Assembly (NCBI GenBank): GCA_900547755.1 | Contig: URIC01000046.1 | Span: forward strand, 1-19,387 | DNA length: 19,387 bases | Direction: 5' to 3' | DNA from: an uncultured Bacteroidales bacterium | Lineage (GTDB): Bacteria; Bacteroidota; Bacteroidia; Bacteroidales; Muribaculaceae | In this document: piece after piece, positions 6,437 through 14,718 of the stretch | Position numbering within the stretch: position 1 is the first letter of the stretch | How the letters are laid out: every line of letters starts with the position of its first letter | Notes under the pieces: model-generated | Told to the model about the DNA's origin: nothing | The model's input: only the letters and a program-made list of their open reading frames with translations | Databases searched by the model: none | Made by a program: the position numbers and the translations under genes

Positions 6437-7639
6437 TCAGCGGAGTTTTTTGGCACTCTCTTTTGGCAGAGCCTCTTTGTTCAGGTACACGCCCATGGTC
6501 TTGGCCAGGAAATAAGGTTCGGAAACGTAGAAGAAACCGTCGTAAATCTGGTTGGTGTCCCAGGAGTTCTGTACCTTGTAGTAGCGGTTTCCTTCCTGGT
6601 CTTTGGCGATACCTACCAGCACCATGCCGTGGTCGTCGGTGGTCTCGAGATTGTCAAGGCCGGCCTGACGGCTTTCCTGAGTTACTTTCTGCTCCTTGCA
6701 GGGACCGGTGATTTCGTACTTCTCGGCCTCGCGGTCCTTGTCGGAGAGTTTCACCCAGCGGGAGAGTTCGGTGCCTTCCAGGTCCTTGGCGTCCTTGGCC
6801 TCGGGGAGAAGGGCGTAGCCCTTGTTCCACTTGAAGCCGGGTTCGGAAACGTCGGCGCTCCATACCACGGGATAACCTTTCTCCAGAGCGTTGTCGACGA
6901 TAGCCTTCATCTCCTCCATGGGTACGTTCCAGGATTTTTCCCAAAGCCAGTTGTCGGCTACTTCCATGGGGAACCATGTGTAGAAGGGGTGGTGGGTCCA
7001 GGAAGTCACGGAAACGTAGTCGTTCATGTCAAGAGGGAGGCTCTTGGCGAAGGATTGGGGAGTGTAAGTCTTGCCCTCGTATGTGAAGGACTCGGGGAGC
7101 TTGCCCAGGTAAGCCTGGAGGATACCCTCGAGGCCGGCCTGCCATGCGGGGGAAAGTTTCTTACGGCCGGGCTTGGTTATGGCCTGCATATATGCGGTCA
7201 GTATGTCGGCCATCTCGTAGTGGTCGTGCTTGGCTTCGCCGTATTCGAGGCCTGCGTATACGCTCTCGGGCACAACGCCGTATGTGGCCCATACGTAGGG
7301 AACATCGAGAGCGGAACCGCCCTGGGCGAAGTTGATGGTACCGCCCATGCGCTGGTATTTCCTGGCCTTGTCCTTATAGCAGTGGTAGACGGTGAACATC
7401 TCGGAAAGGTCATACTCCTTTCCGGTCTTGCGCAGAAGTTCGTCCTCAAGGAATGAGGTGGTGGCGAAGCACCAGCATGTACCGGACTTGTTCTGGTCTC
7501 TGACGGGTGTGGTCTTCACTACCTTGATGTCGGTGAAAGTAAAGCCTGTGGAGTCAGGATTCTCGGGCTGAGCCTTGTCGGCGAGGGCCAGAGGAGCGCA
7601 CAGGGCGGCCATAGCGGCCATAGCGATGTACTTTTTCAT
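6437..7639 (-). CDS. Exported C1B-family cysteine peptidase (aminopeptidase C/bleomycin hydrolase-like)
   Basis: A 400-residue papain-fold peptidase. Gln49 and Cys55 lie in RDQNKSGTCWCFA, His337 in TDDHGMVLVGIA and Asn358 in YKVQNSWD, so the oxyanion Gln and the Cys-His-Asn catalytic set are all present. The long insertion between Cys and His and the motif style fit the bleomycin hydrolase/PepC (C1B) group more than classical papain. Unlike cytosolic PepC, it starts with a signal peptide (MKKYIAMAAMAALCAPLALA, about residues 1-20), so it probably acts in the periplasm or outside the cell on peptides. It follows ychF by 66 bases in the same direction; co-transcription is possible since I see no terminator between them. 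It ends before two hairpins. No T9SS-type tail is visible. Confidence 0.9.
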   Translation of the reverse strand: MKKYIAMAAMAALCAPLALADKAQPENPDSTGFTFTDIKVVKTTPVRDQNKSGTCWCFATTSFLEDELLRKTGKEYDLSEMFTVYHCYKDKARKYQRMGGTINFAQGGSALDVPYVWATYGVVPESVYAGLEYGEAKHDHYEMADILTAYMQAITKPGRKKLSPAWQAGLEGILQAYLGKLPESFTYEGKTYTPQSFAKSLPLDMNDYVSVTSWTHHPFYTWFPMEVADNWLWEKSWNVPMEEMKAIVDNALEKGYPVVWSADVSEPGFKWNKGYALLPEAKDAKDLEGTELSRWVKLSDKDREAEKYEITGPCKEQKVTQESRQAGLDNLETTDDHGMVLVGIAKDQEGNRYYKVQNSWDTNQIYDGFFYVSEPYFLAKTMGVYLNKEALPKESAKKLR

Positions 7640-7705
7640 GGTTGATAATTATAATTGGTTATTTTGAATCTTTTATAGGGTTTGCCGTTCAGGCGGGGGG
7701 TATGT

Positions 7706-8809
7706 TCAGACATTGAAGCGGAAGTGCATGATGTCGCCGTCCTGCACCACATAGTCCTTGCCCTCCACGCCCAGCTTTCCGGCTTCGCGTACCGGGGTCT
7801 CGCCGCCAAGAGTGACGTAGTCGTCATACTTGATGACCTCGGCACGGATGAAGCCTTTCTCGAAGTCGGTGTGGATGATACCTGCGCACTGGGGTGCTTT
7901 GGAGCCGCGAATGTAAGTCCAGGCGCGCACTTCGTCGGGTCCGGCGGTGAAGAATGTCTGGAGGTCCAGCAGGGCGTAGGCCGAGCGTATGAGCCGGCTC
8001 ACGCCGCTCTCCTCGAGGCCCATGTCGTTGAGGAACTCCTGGCGCTCTTCGTAGCTTTCCAGCTCGGCTATCTCGGACTCGGTGCGGGCTGCGACTATAA
8101 GTATCTCGGCGCCCTCGCCTTCCACGGCCTTGCGCACCGCTTCCACGTAGGCGTTGCCGGACGCGGCCGCAGTGTCGTCCACGTTGCAGACATACAGCAC
8201 CGGTTTGGCGGTGAGGAGGAACAGCTCGCGGGCGAATTTCTGCTCGTCCTTGCCCTCGAAGGAGACGGTGCGGGCGCTCTTGCCCTCAAGCAGGGCGTCG
8301 CGGTAGGCCTGAAGCACGCCGACTTGCATCTTGGCGGCTTTGTCACCGCCGGTCTGGGCCTGCTTCTGAGTCTTGGCCAGGCGGTTTTCCACTGTCTCCA
8401 GGTCTTTGAGCTGCAGCTCCATATCGATGATTTCCTTGTCGCGCACAGGGTCTATGTCGCCGTCTACATGAGTGATGTTTTCATCGTCAAAGCAGCGTAG
8501 CACATGGATAATGGCATCTGTCTCGCGTATGTTGGCCAGGAATTTGTTTCCGAGTCCCTCGCCCTTGGAGGCCCCTTTCACCAGACCGGCTATGTCCACT
8601 ATTTCCACAGTGGCCGGAACGACGCTCTTGGGGGAACACATTTCCACCAGGCGGTTGAGTCTCTCGTCCGGAACGGTGATGACGCCCACATTGGGCTCGA
8701 TAGTACAGAAAGGGAAATTGGCCGACTGAGCCTTGGCGTTGCTCAGACAGTTGAAGAGGGTGGATTTGCCCACGTTGGGCAACCCTACTATGCCGCATTT
8801 TAGTGCCAT
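7706..8809 (-). CDS. ychF: Redox-regulated/ribosome-associated ATPase YchF (Obg-like)
   Basis: A 367-residue cytoplasmic P-loop NTPase of the universally conserved YchF/OLA1 family, close to the usual bacterial length of about 363. The G1 motif GLPNVGKST covers residues 9-17, the G3-type DIAGLV starts at residue 72, and NVDD at 209-212 occupies the G4 position, which in this family deviates from NKxD and explains its ATP preference. The C-terminal TGS domain (about residues 280-367) contains AWTYIRGSKAPQCAGIIHTD and EVIKYDDYV. The family binds ribosomes and has been tied to stress responses and translation fidelity. The ATG at 8809 is supported by the N-terminal sequence MALKCGIVGLPNVGKS. A clear -7 box lies 68 bases upstream. 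Confidence 0.97.
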   Translation of the reverse strand: MALKCGIVGLPNVGKSTLFNCLSNAKAQSANFPFCTIEPNVGVITVPDERLNRLVEMCSPKSVVPATVEIVDIAGLVKGASKGEGLGNKFLANIRETDAIIHVLRCFDDENITHVDGDIDPVRDKEIIDMELQLKDLETVENRLAKTQKQAQTGGDKAAKMQVGVLQAYRDALLEGKSARTVSFEGKDEQKFARELFLLTAKPVLYVCNVDDTAAASGNAYVEAVRKAVEGEGAEILIVAARTESEIAELESYEERQEFLNDMGLEESGVSRLIRSAYALLDLQTFFTAGPDEVRAWTYIRGSKAPQCAGIIHTDFEKGFIRAEVIKYDDYVTLGGETPVREAGKLGVEGKDYVVQDGDIMHFRFNV

Positions 8810-8876
8810 ATATAATTCAGATATAATTCAGAGTCAGTTAGGTGAGTCCCATTCGCCGGGGCGCGGAACCGCACCG

Positions 8877-8906
8877 CAAAATTAATAAAAATTATTGATT
8901 CGTAAA
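8877..8906 (-). promoter_or_regulatory. Promoter candidate for ychF
   Basis: The minus strand carries TAATTTTG at 8884-8877, a full TAnnTTTG -7 box, with a TTTA at 8906-8903 spaced 18 bases upstream as an imperfect -33 element. The predicted transcript would start near 8870, giving a leader of about 60 bases. The sequence TTAATTTTGCGGTG around the -7 box is identical to that upstream of the thioesterase gene at 1803-1816. Confidence 0.6.
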
Positions 8907-8915
8907 CATGGCAAA

Positions 8916-8948
8916 GCCGGCTGCGGACCCGGAAAAGTCGCAGCCGGC
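8916..8948 (-). terminator. Hairpin terminator of the porW-porZ unit
   Basis: GCCGGCTGCG (8916-8925) and CGCAGCCGGC (8939-8948) form a perfect 10-bp stem about 40 bases after the porZ-like stop codon. Outer bases (GGCAAA at 8910-8915 with TTTTGCC at 8954-8960) can extend the pairing through a small interior loop. It separates this unit from the ychF promoter immediately downstream. Confidence 0.75.
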
Positions 8949-8988
8949 CGATATTTTGCCGGTCAGGGAGTCTGAAAATGTGTGAAAA

Positions 8989-11481
8989 TCACCTGATGAC
9001 CAGTATTTTCGTACTGTTCCCTTTCGAGCCCTGGGCCTCGGCGGAGGTGGAGGAGAGGATGTAATAGACGCCGGCACCTACTGGACGCCCCTTCATATCG
9101 GTGAGGTCCCATTGGGCCATACCGCCGTTGGATGTGCCTAACTCGCATACCAGGGAACCTGAGGCATCCACAATCTTGACCAGGGAATCGTCCATGAGGC
9201 CCTGGATGGTCACCGGCCCTGAATGTTCCGGGCGCACCGGGTTGGGGAAGGCCAGGACTTCGGAATAGTCTTCTGCCGCCGGGGTGGCGTCGCAGAAGTA
9301 TGTTGAGGTCTGTCGGGCGCCTCCTATCCACACGGCGTTGCCGGTGGGGTCGAAACCTATGGAGTAGACATTGTCAGAGGGGAGCATGGAGTTTTCTTCT
9401 GTGAACTGGTCTATGACCCGGGTGCCGTCTCCCGAGGATATGAGTATTCCGCCTCCGTTGGTCCCGAACCATTTGCGGCCTGCTCCGTCGGAGGCTATGG
9501 TCATCACGTCGGCGCCGGAGAGCAGATAGTCGGCCAGATTGGTGCCGTCGCCGCGTGCCACTTTAGGACGTCGTACATGCAGCACGGAGCCTCCGGTGCG
9601 GGCCGCCTCGATAGGGGAGAAGTAAAAGACACCGGTATCCGTGCCAATCCAGAAGTAGCCGGTGGCGGGGTCCTCGTAGATTGCGTTGATGTGGATGTAC
9701 GGCACTGCGGTGCCGTCCTGGTCGGCGAAGCTGGTAAAGGAGAACAGGCGGTCGTCCGAGGTGTCCTCCACGGATGGGCCGTAATAAAATACGTGCAGAG
9801 GCTTCTGATACATGGAGGCGGAGGCGAAAACGAGAGTGCCACGGCTCTGGGGAGTCTTGGCCGCCGCAAGGCGGTAATTCTCGTAGTCATAGACATACCC
9901 CTTGGCCGGAACGGCCTTGAAGGCGGATGTGTGTCCGGCCAGGCGCTCTTTGGCGGGCCAGCAGTAAAGAGGGGTGGCGCCGGCTTCCGCATGGGAGGGG
10001 TTGAAGTGACACCACAGGTTGCCCTCCGCATCGAAGGAGATGGCGGATACAAGACAACGTTCTTTCCAGCTGACGGAGGTGGGGAACAGGCTGTGGAATC
10101 CCTTCAGTCCGGAGGCTTCATGCTCCGGGTGGGAGAAAAGCTCTATGGAGCGGTCCTCCATGTTTACGCGGAACAGACCGGCGTTACGGCTTCCCAACCA
10201 CATATACTGTGGTTCGAGCGGGTCGACTACGGGTCCGTATGTGTTGTGCATATATTTCGCCAATTGGCTGTCGGAGGCGTCGGTGCCGTAGGAGGTCCAG
10301 CTGCCGGACTTATAACCGGATACCAGCCCGGGATAGCTGGTGTTGTCGGAATATGGGTATATGAGGTTATGCGTCTCGTTACCGGCCAGCATACCGGCTT
10401 TGTCGGAATAGTCAAGGCTGAAGACACCGGTAGGGCGCGGGGCGTCGACCGGATACTCCTCGCCTTGTTCCCATTGGTAATTGCCGAGATAGCGGGAGCG
10501 TTGCAACCCTTTCCGGGCCACAGGGTAGTAGAAGTCGCGGAAATCCCAGCTGGCGTACCGCGCATCGGGGCCGCCCACCTTTTCGGTATAGGCGGTCTGC
10601 AGTCGGCCTTTTCGGTTTAGCTGGGTAGCCATGCCCCAGCGCAGCAGCAGGTAGCCGTCGCGGTTGTCGGTGACGTATGTGTACACCTGGTCGGACAGGC
10701 TCTTGGTGGCGAGAGCGCCGTCCTGACCGAAGGTGCCGAGACCCACACCTTTGGAGTGGGTTATGCCGAAGGTGCTGTCGGTAAGGGGCAGTACGCCCGA
10801 GATGCCGGAAAACTCCGGGGCTACCGGAGTCCAGGAGTCAAGAGACGTATGGCGGTCGGAGAGAGGAGAGGTGAAGAGGCCTTCGTCGCGTCCCATCACC
10901 AACTTGTCGCCCACACGGCCCAGGCTGTTTACCTTGGCGTTGTAGATTCGCGATTCGGGTATCACGGCTTTCTCGTCGTCCACGACTATGTACCCGAAGT
11001 CGGTGGCCAGATAGGCACGCTTGCGCTCCGGGTCGAATGTTATGTGGTTTACGTTCTTGGAGGAGTTCAGGGTAGAGGAGGCAAGGCCCGGGATTACGCG
11101 CAGGTTGCCGTCGTCGTCCAGCAGGGCTATGGTGTAGTCGTCATGGACAATCAGCAGATAGCGTCGCTCCGGATTATATGCTATGTCCAGTATCTCGTTG
11201 CGTTTAAGATAATTGGAGGCGTTATAGCCCGTCACTTCGCCGCTCTCCTTATCCAGGACGAATAGCTGGCCGTGTATCTGCGACCAGAACTGTGAGCTGG
11301 AATTTACCCGCTGGGCCAGGGCCAGCAGATACACGTGTCCGGGAGTGTCTATTGTTTCTTGGAAGTAGGAGTCGAAAGTATTGTGGAGTCGCCACTGTCC
11401 GGGCACGGCGGTCTCGCCCCTGACCCCGAAGGGCAGGGTGACACATAAGCCGGTCAGCAGCGCGTGAATAAATTTCTTCAT
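8989..11481 (-). CDS. porZ: PorZ-like T9SS attachment-complex protein (beta-propeller plus C-terminal sorting domain)
   Basis: An 830-residue exported protein with a signal peptide (MKKFIHALLTGLCVTLPFGVRG). The region after it (QWRLHNTFDSYFQETIDTPG...) and the many short WD/Reg_prop-like blades suggest two beta-propellers. Clear blade motifs near the end are YFWIGTDTGVFYFSP (about residue 611), RKWFGTNGGGI (about 670) and AVWIGG (about 718). The last ~90 residues start EVLAFPNPVRPEHSG and end KILVIR, a classical Por/T9SS type A C-terminal domain. This layout (two propellers, beta-sandwich, retained C-terminal domain) is that of PorZ, which in Porphyromonas gingivalis works with PorU, PorV and PorQ at the cell surface to process cargo and attach it to lipopolysaccharide. 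It follows the porW-like gene by 11 bases. The alternative is an ordinary propeller-type T9SS cargo. Confidence 0.72.
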   Translation of the reverse strand: MKKFIHALLTGLCVTLPFGVRGETAVPGQWRLHNTFDSYFQETIDTPGHVYLLALAQRVNSSSQFWSQIHGQLFVLDKESGEVTGYNASNYLKRNEILDIAYNPERRYLLIVHDDYTIALLDDDGNLRVIPGLASSTLNSSKNVNHITFDPERKRAYLATDFGYIVVDDEKAVIPESRIYNAKVNSLGRVGDKLVMGRDEGLFTSPLSDRHTSLDSWTPVAPEFSGISGVLPLTDSTFGITHSKGVGLGTFGQDGALATKSLSDQVYTYVTDNRDGYLLLRWGMATQLNRKGRLQTAYTEKVGGPDARYASWDFRDFYYPVARKGLQRSRYLGNYQWEQGEEYPVDAPRPTGVFSLDYSDKAGMLAGNETHNLIYPYSDNTSYPGLVSGYKSGSWTSYGTDASDSQLAKYMHNTYGPVVDPLEPQYMWLGSRNAGLFRVNMEDRSIELFSHPEHEASGLKGFHSLFPTSVSWKERCLVSAISFDAEGNLWCHFNPSHAEAGATPLYCWPAKERLAGHTSAFKAVPAKGYVYDYENYRLAAAKTPQSRGTLVFASASMYQKPLHVFYYGPSVEDTSDDRLFSFTSFADQDGTAVPYIHINAIYEDPATGYFWIGTDTGVFYFSPIEAARTGGSVLHVRRPKVARGDGTNLADYLLSGADVMTIASDGAGRKWFGTNGGGILISSGDGTRVIDQFTEENSMLPSDNVYSIGFDPTGNAVWIGGARQTSTYFCDATPAAEDYSEVLAFPNPVRPEHSGPVTIQGLMDDSLVKIVDASGSLVCELGTSNGGMAQWDLTDMKGRPVGAGVYYILSSTSAEAQGSKGNSTKILVIR

Positions 11482-11492
11482 CGGTAAAAAGC

Positions 11493-14459
11493 TTATTTTT
11501 CGGAGTTTTCTGTATTCTCAGGGGATTCCGGGGTATTTCCCGGAACTTCGGAAGTGTTTTCCGGGTTCTCGGGGTACTCGGGTGTATTCTCGGGAACTTC
11601 CGGAACCTCGGGGGCCTCAGGGGTATTGTCGGTGGCTTCGGCGTTTTCAGAGGCCGGGTCTGATTGGGTTTCTTCGACTTCCGGCAGGGGACCCTCTCCT
11701 TCCTCGGCTGCTTTTTCCTCGAATCGGAAATATTCCTCGAAGGAGCGTCCTTCCTGCAGAAGGAGCTTGAAGTTGGCGTCGCTAATCATTATCGGACGTA
11801 CTTCCGGGGCGAGTACGAGGTCTTTGTCGCGGGCCATTACCGTGCGGTAGTGCTCCAGTTCTTTCATGTTGGCGAAGCCCTTGATAATGAGCAGGCCCAC
11901 ATTTCCGAAATTCATCTGTTCCAGGTCGAAGTCCTTGACCACAAACGAGGAGAAGTTGTGACGGGCCACCTCGAAGAGCAACTGATTGGGGTTGATGGAA
12001 TCCAGCGGGAAGGCGAGTACGAGGAGTTGCGGTTTGTTCGGGTCAAGGTCAAACTTGGCCGGTGTGCCTCCCGGGGTTGCGGCGGACTCGTCGGTGGTCA
12101 GGCGTGTCTCCCAGAGCATGGCTCGGGTGTTGCCGCCGCCGGAGTTGAGTTTGCGTCCGGCCTTCAGATAGCCCAACATGTCCGAGGCCATGGAGGTCAT
12201 GTCCGTTTCGGGCCATTTCTCCAGCAGCTCCGTCAGACGTTCCTTGAATTTGTCTTCCTGCCTGTCGGTGACGTAGGACAGGGCGTCGATGAACACGAAT
12301 TTAGGAAGGACCTTGGAGAGGGGATAGTCCTTCTCCATCTCTGCGGTTAGGCGATGCACACGCTCGTTGTCGTTGCCCAGATAGGCGGCGTAGGCTTGCT
12401 CATACTTTTCTTCCTGCACCTGGTCCATGCGCCTGAGATTGTTGAAATATTCCGGGTCCTGCATGGCCTTGCCGTAGGGACTGTCCGGGAACTCGGTCAC
12501 TATCAGCTGCCGGTAATGCTCCGCCTGTGCCGTCCGGTCTTGGCGCACATCCATCAGGTAGAGGTTGTAATATGCGTCCAGACGGTAGATGTTGTCCGGA
12601 TAGCGGGTGTCGAGTTCGTTGAAAGTGCTGCGCGACTCGTCGAAATCCTCCAGCTTGTCCTTCAGGATTACACCTATATTATATAGGCCCTCCTGTATTA
12701 TGTCGTTGGCGTTCTTTATCTCCTGTTCCGTTTTGGGAATATTTTTCAGGTAATATTCAGGCTTGCCGGGGTCGTTCTGGGCTTCGAGGGCTGCTTTCTC
12801 TTCGGCACTGACAGAGTCGGCGGGCAATCCTTCCTCGCCCTCTGTCTGCTCCTCGTCGGAGTCGGAGCCGGAGTCTTCGAAAGAGAAAGTGTTTTTGTTG
12901 CGACGTCGCCAGTCGTCTTCGTTCTTGCGGGCGCCCCAGCGGCGTTGGAACTCGGTCTTGCCCGCGTTCTTGGCCTGCGTGTTGTAGAAGTACCAGGACT
13001 TGTCGGAGTTCATTGTGAACTGGGTGGTCTGGTCCTTGCCTGCGGAGTTTGCGGCGCCCAGGGCGTTGGCTTCGGCCAACGCTTCCTGGCGTCTGGCCTC
13101 CTCCTCGGCCTCTTTCTGTTTCTTGACATACTCTTCGGCCAGGCGCTCGCATACCTTTCGCTGCTCCTCCGCGCTCATGCCGGAGAGGGTGAGTAGAGAG
13201 TCCTGGAGCTGCACGTTGCCGCTGTAAGTGGCCAGTTCGTCAAGCACGTCGGAACGGCGTTTCAACTCTTTATAGTCCGGATATGTCTCGGGCAGTTGCG
13301 GCACCGCTTCGGAATATAGCGGCTGCGCCTTCACGTAGTCATGCTGTCTGTAATACAGGGCGCCGAGGGCTATCTGCGGCAGAGCTTTGGTGATACCCCC
13401 GTTCACGGATTTCTCTATGGCCAGGGCGTAGTTCTCCTGTGCCTGCGCGGTGTCCTTGCGGCTCAGGTAGAGGTTGCCGATAGCGTAGAATATCTGGTCC
13501 AGGTATTCCTTGTTGCGCTGGTAGCGGGCCATAGTTTTAAGGGCCTTTACTTCTCCCTTGATATTTGAGCCGGAGAACACCTCGCTCTGGGCTATACGGG
13601 CGTTGAATTTGGTGCGGTAGTCGGTGCCGGAGCCGCTGCCGGCCTTGGCGAAAGCACGGTATGCCTGGGCCTTGTCTCCATGGTCCCTCAGCACCTGACC
13701 CAGCAGGAAGTATATCCTGTTCTTCTGGCTTCCCTTGGCCTTCTTTGCCGCACGCTCCAGGAAAGGCACGGCTTCAAGCCCTTTGTCGGAGCGTACGAGA
13801 TAGTCGGCCTCGCAGAAGTCATACAGCTCTTGCAGCCTGGATGTCTTCAGCTTGTCGCGATGTATGTGTGCCAGGATGTTTTCGGCCTCGTAGAGCCAGT
13901 CCATCGCCAGGTAGGAACGCACTTGCCACAGCTTGGCCTCGTCCACCACTTCGGGCAGCCACTTGAAGTGACGGGAAATGTAGAAGAACGTGGAAGCTGC
14001 GCCCAGGAAGTCGCCGTTGAGGTATTGCGCGCGGCCCATCATCAGCCAGGCGTTGTGCAGGAAGGGGTTGAACTCTTCGCGGGCGCGGAAGGCCTTGTCC
14101 TTGGGCGAGGAGGTGCGTTTCTTGGGCTTCTTGGTTATGGAGTGCAGCTGGATGGCCTTCTGCATCTTCTCTATGGTGCGCTTGAAGTCTCCGGAGGGCT
14201 TGGGCATCTTGGGGTCGGACAATGCCTCGGCCGGGTGCATCAGCACACGCCGGGTATAGTCGTCCTGGTACTTCTTCTCCATCTCCTTGAGTTGCTCATT
14301 GTAGTGTTCGGAGCCGTTGTAGTACACATTGTAGCGGGTGGTGAACTCCTGCCAGCGACGCGAGGCGGCTGTGTTCTTGTTCGCGGAACAGCCTACGGCC
14401 GCCAGCAGAACAGCCGCCAGCAGCCCGTACACGCCTAATCTATAAGCCCGACTTCGCAT
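11493..14459 (-). CDS. porW: PorW/SprE-like T9SS TPR lipoprotein
   Basis: A 988-residue lipoprotein. Its signal peptide ends in LLAAVGC, giving lipidated Cys24 followed by SANKNTA, with no acidic surface-export signal, which agrees with a periplasm-facing outer-membrane location. The segment RRWQEFTTRYNVYYNGSEHYNE right after the anchor is the recognisable start of the PorW/SprE family ('RYNxxYNG'). TPR-like helices follow (about residues 130-400 and 575-700), separated by a charged Lys/Glu/Gln-rich stretch (about 435-560). SprE/PorW is needed for T9SS secretion and gliding in Flavobacterium and Porphyromonas and is thought to link the PorKN ring to the translocon. The final 75 residues are a Pro-Glu-Asn-Thr tail that I would not expect in the family core. 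The ATG at 14459 is preferred over a TTG two codons earlier. Confidence 0.8.
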   Translation of the reverse strand: MRSRAYRLGVYGLLAAVLLAAVGCSANKNTAASRRWQEFTTRYNVYYNGSEHYNEQLKEMEKKYQDDYTRRVLMHPAEALSDPKMPKPSGDFKRTIEKMQKAIQLHSITKKPKKRTSSPKDKAFRAREEFNPFLHNAWLMMGRAQYLNGDFLGAASTFFYISRHFKWLPEVVDEAKLWQVRSYLAMDWLYEAENILAHIHRDKLKTSRLQELYDFCEADYLVRSDKGLEAVPFLERAAKKAKGSQKNRIYFLLGQVLRDHGDKAQAYRAFAKAGSGSGTDYRTKFNARIAQSEVFSGSNIKGEVKALKTMARYQRNKEYLDQIFYAIGNLYLSRKDTAQAQENYALAIEKSVNGGITKALPQIALGALYYRQHDYVKAQPLYSEAVPQLPETYPDYKELKRRSDVLDELATYSGNVQLQDSLLTLSGMSAEEQRKVCERLAEEYVKKQKEAEEEARRQEALAEANALGAANSAGKDQTTQFTMNSDKSWYFYNTQAKNAGKTEFQRRWGARKNEDDWRRRNKNTFSFEDSGSDSDEEQTEGEEGLPADSVSAEEKAALEAQNDPGKPEYYLKNIPKTEQEIKNANDIIQEGLYNIGVILKDKLEDFDESRSTFNELDTRYPDNIYRLDAYYNLYLMDVRQDRTAQAEHYRQLIVTEFPDSPYGKAMQDPEYFNNLRRMDQVQEEKYEQAYAAYLGNDNERVHRLTAEMEKDYPLSKVLPKFVFIDALSYVTDRQEDKFKERLTELLEKWPETDMTSMASDMLGYLKAGRKLNSGGGNTRAMLWETRLTTDESAATPGGTPAKFDLDPNKPQLLVLAFPLDSINPNQLLFEVARHNFSSFVVKDFDLEQMNFGNVGLLIIKGFANMKELEHYRTVMARDKDLVLAPEVRPIMISDANFKLLLQEGRSFEEYFRFEEKAAEEGEGPLPEVEETQSDPASENAEATDNTPEAPEVPEVPENTPEYPENPENTSEVPGNTPESPENTENSEK
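11496..11630 (-). repeat. Degenerate Pro-Glu-Asn-Thr coding repeat at the PorW-like C-terminus
   Basis: The last 45 codons spell a low-complexity tail built on PENTPE, PEVPE and PENPEN units. The plus strand shows recurring short words such as TTCTCGGG and TTCCGGGG with varying spacing. Such tandem words can change copy number by slippage or recombination. Everything stays in frame here. The tail is probably disordered and acidic. Confidence 0.8.
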
Positions 14460-14585
14460 ACACAATTAACGAATCGCTCCCGTCCTTTATTGCCCTGTGG
14501 CCCCGGCTGTTTCCCTTTTCGGAGAGTCTGAACAGACAGATTCGGAATAATATATGAAAAAAGTGTGTGGTATGGCAGTTTTTTC

Positions 14586-14616
14586 TTGTAAATACCGATT
14601 TTTTTTCGTAATTTCG
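14586..14616 (+). promoter_or_regulatory. Promoter candidate for the three-gene surface-protein operon
   Basis: TTG at 14586-14588 and TAATTTCG at 14609-14616 are spaced 20 bases apart. This fits the Bacteroidota -33/-7 layout, with one mismatch to TAnnTTTG. The predicted start near 14622 gives a leader of about 95 bases before the ATG at 14719. The same 259-base divergent region must also contain the porW promoter, for which I see no convincing box. No other gene is evident between 14460 and 14718. Confidence 0.5.
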
Positions 14617-14718
14617 CCCTTGAACTTTTGCAAACACACAATTTGCCTCAATACTTCCCTTTGGAGAGTCACCTACATTACCCGATTATAGGTTATCCAT
14701 CACTAATTAATTAAATAT

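Noticed and set aside
14435..14672. Several 61-68-codon minus-strand frames upstream of porW
   Set aside because: They overlap each other in different frames, run through A/T tracts of a promoter region, and carry no recognisable domain.
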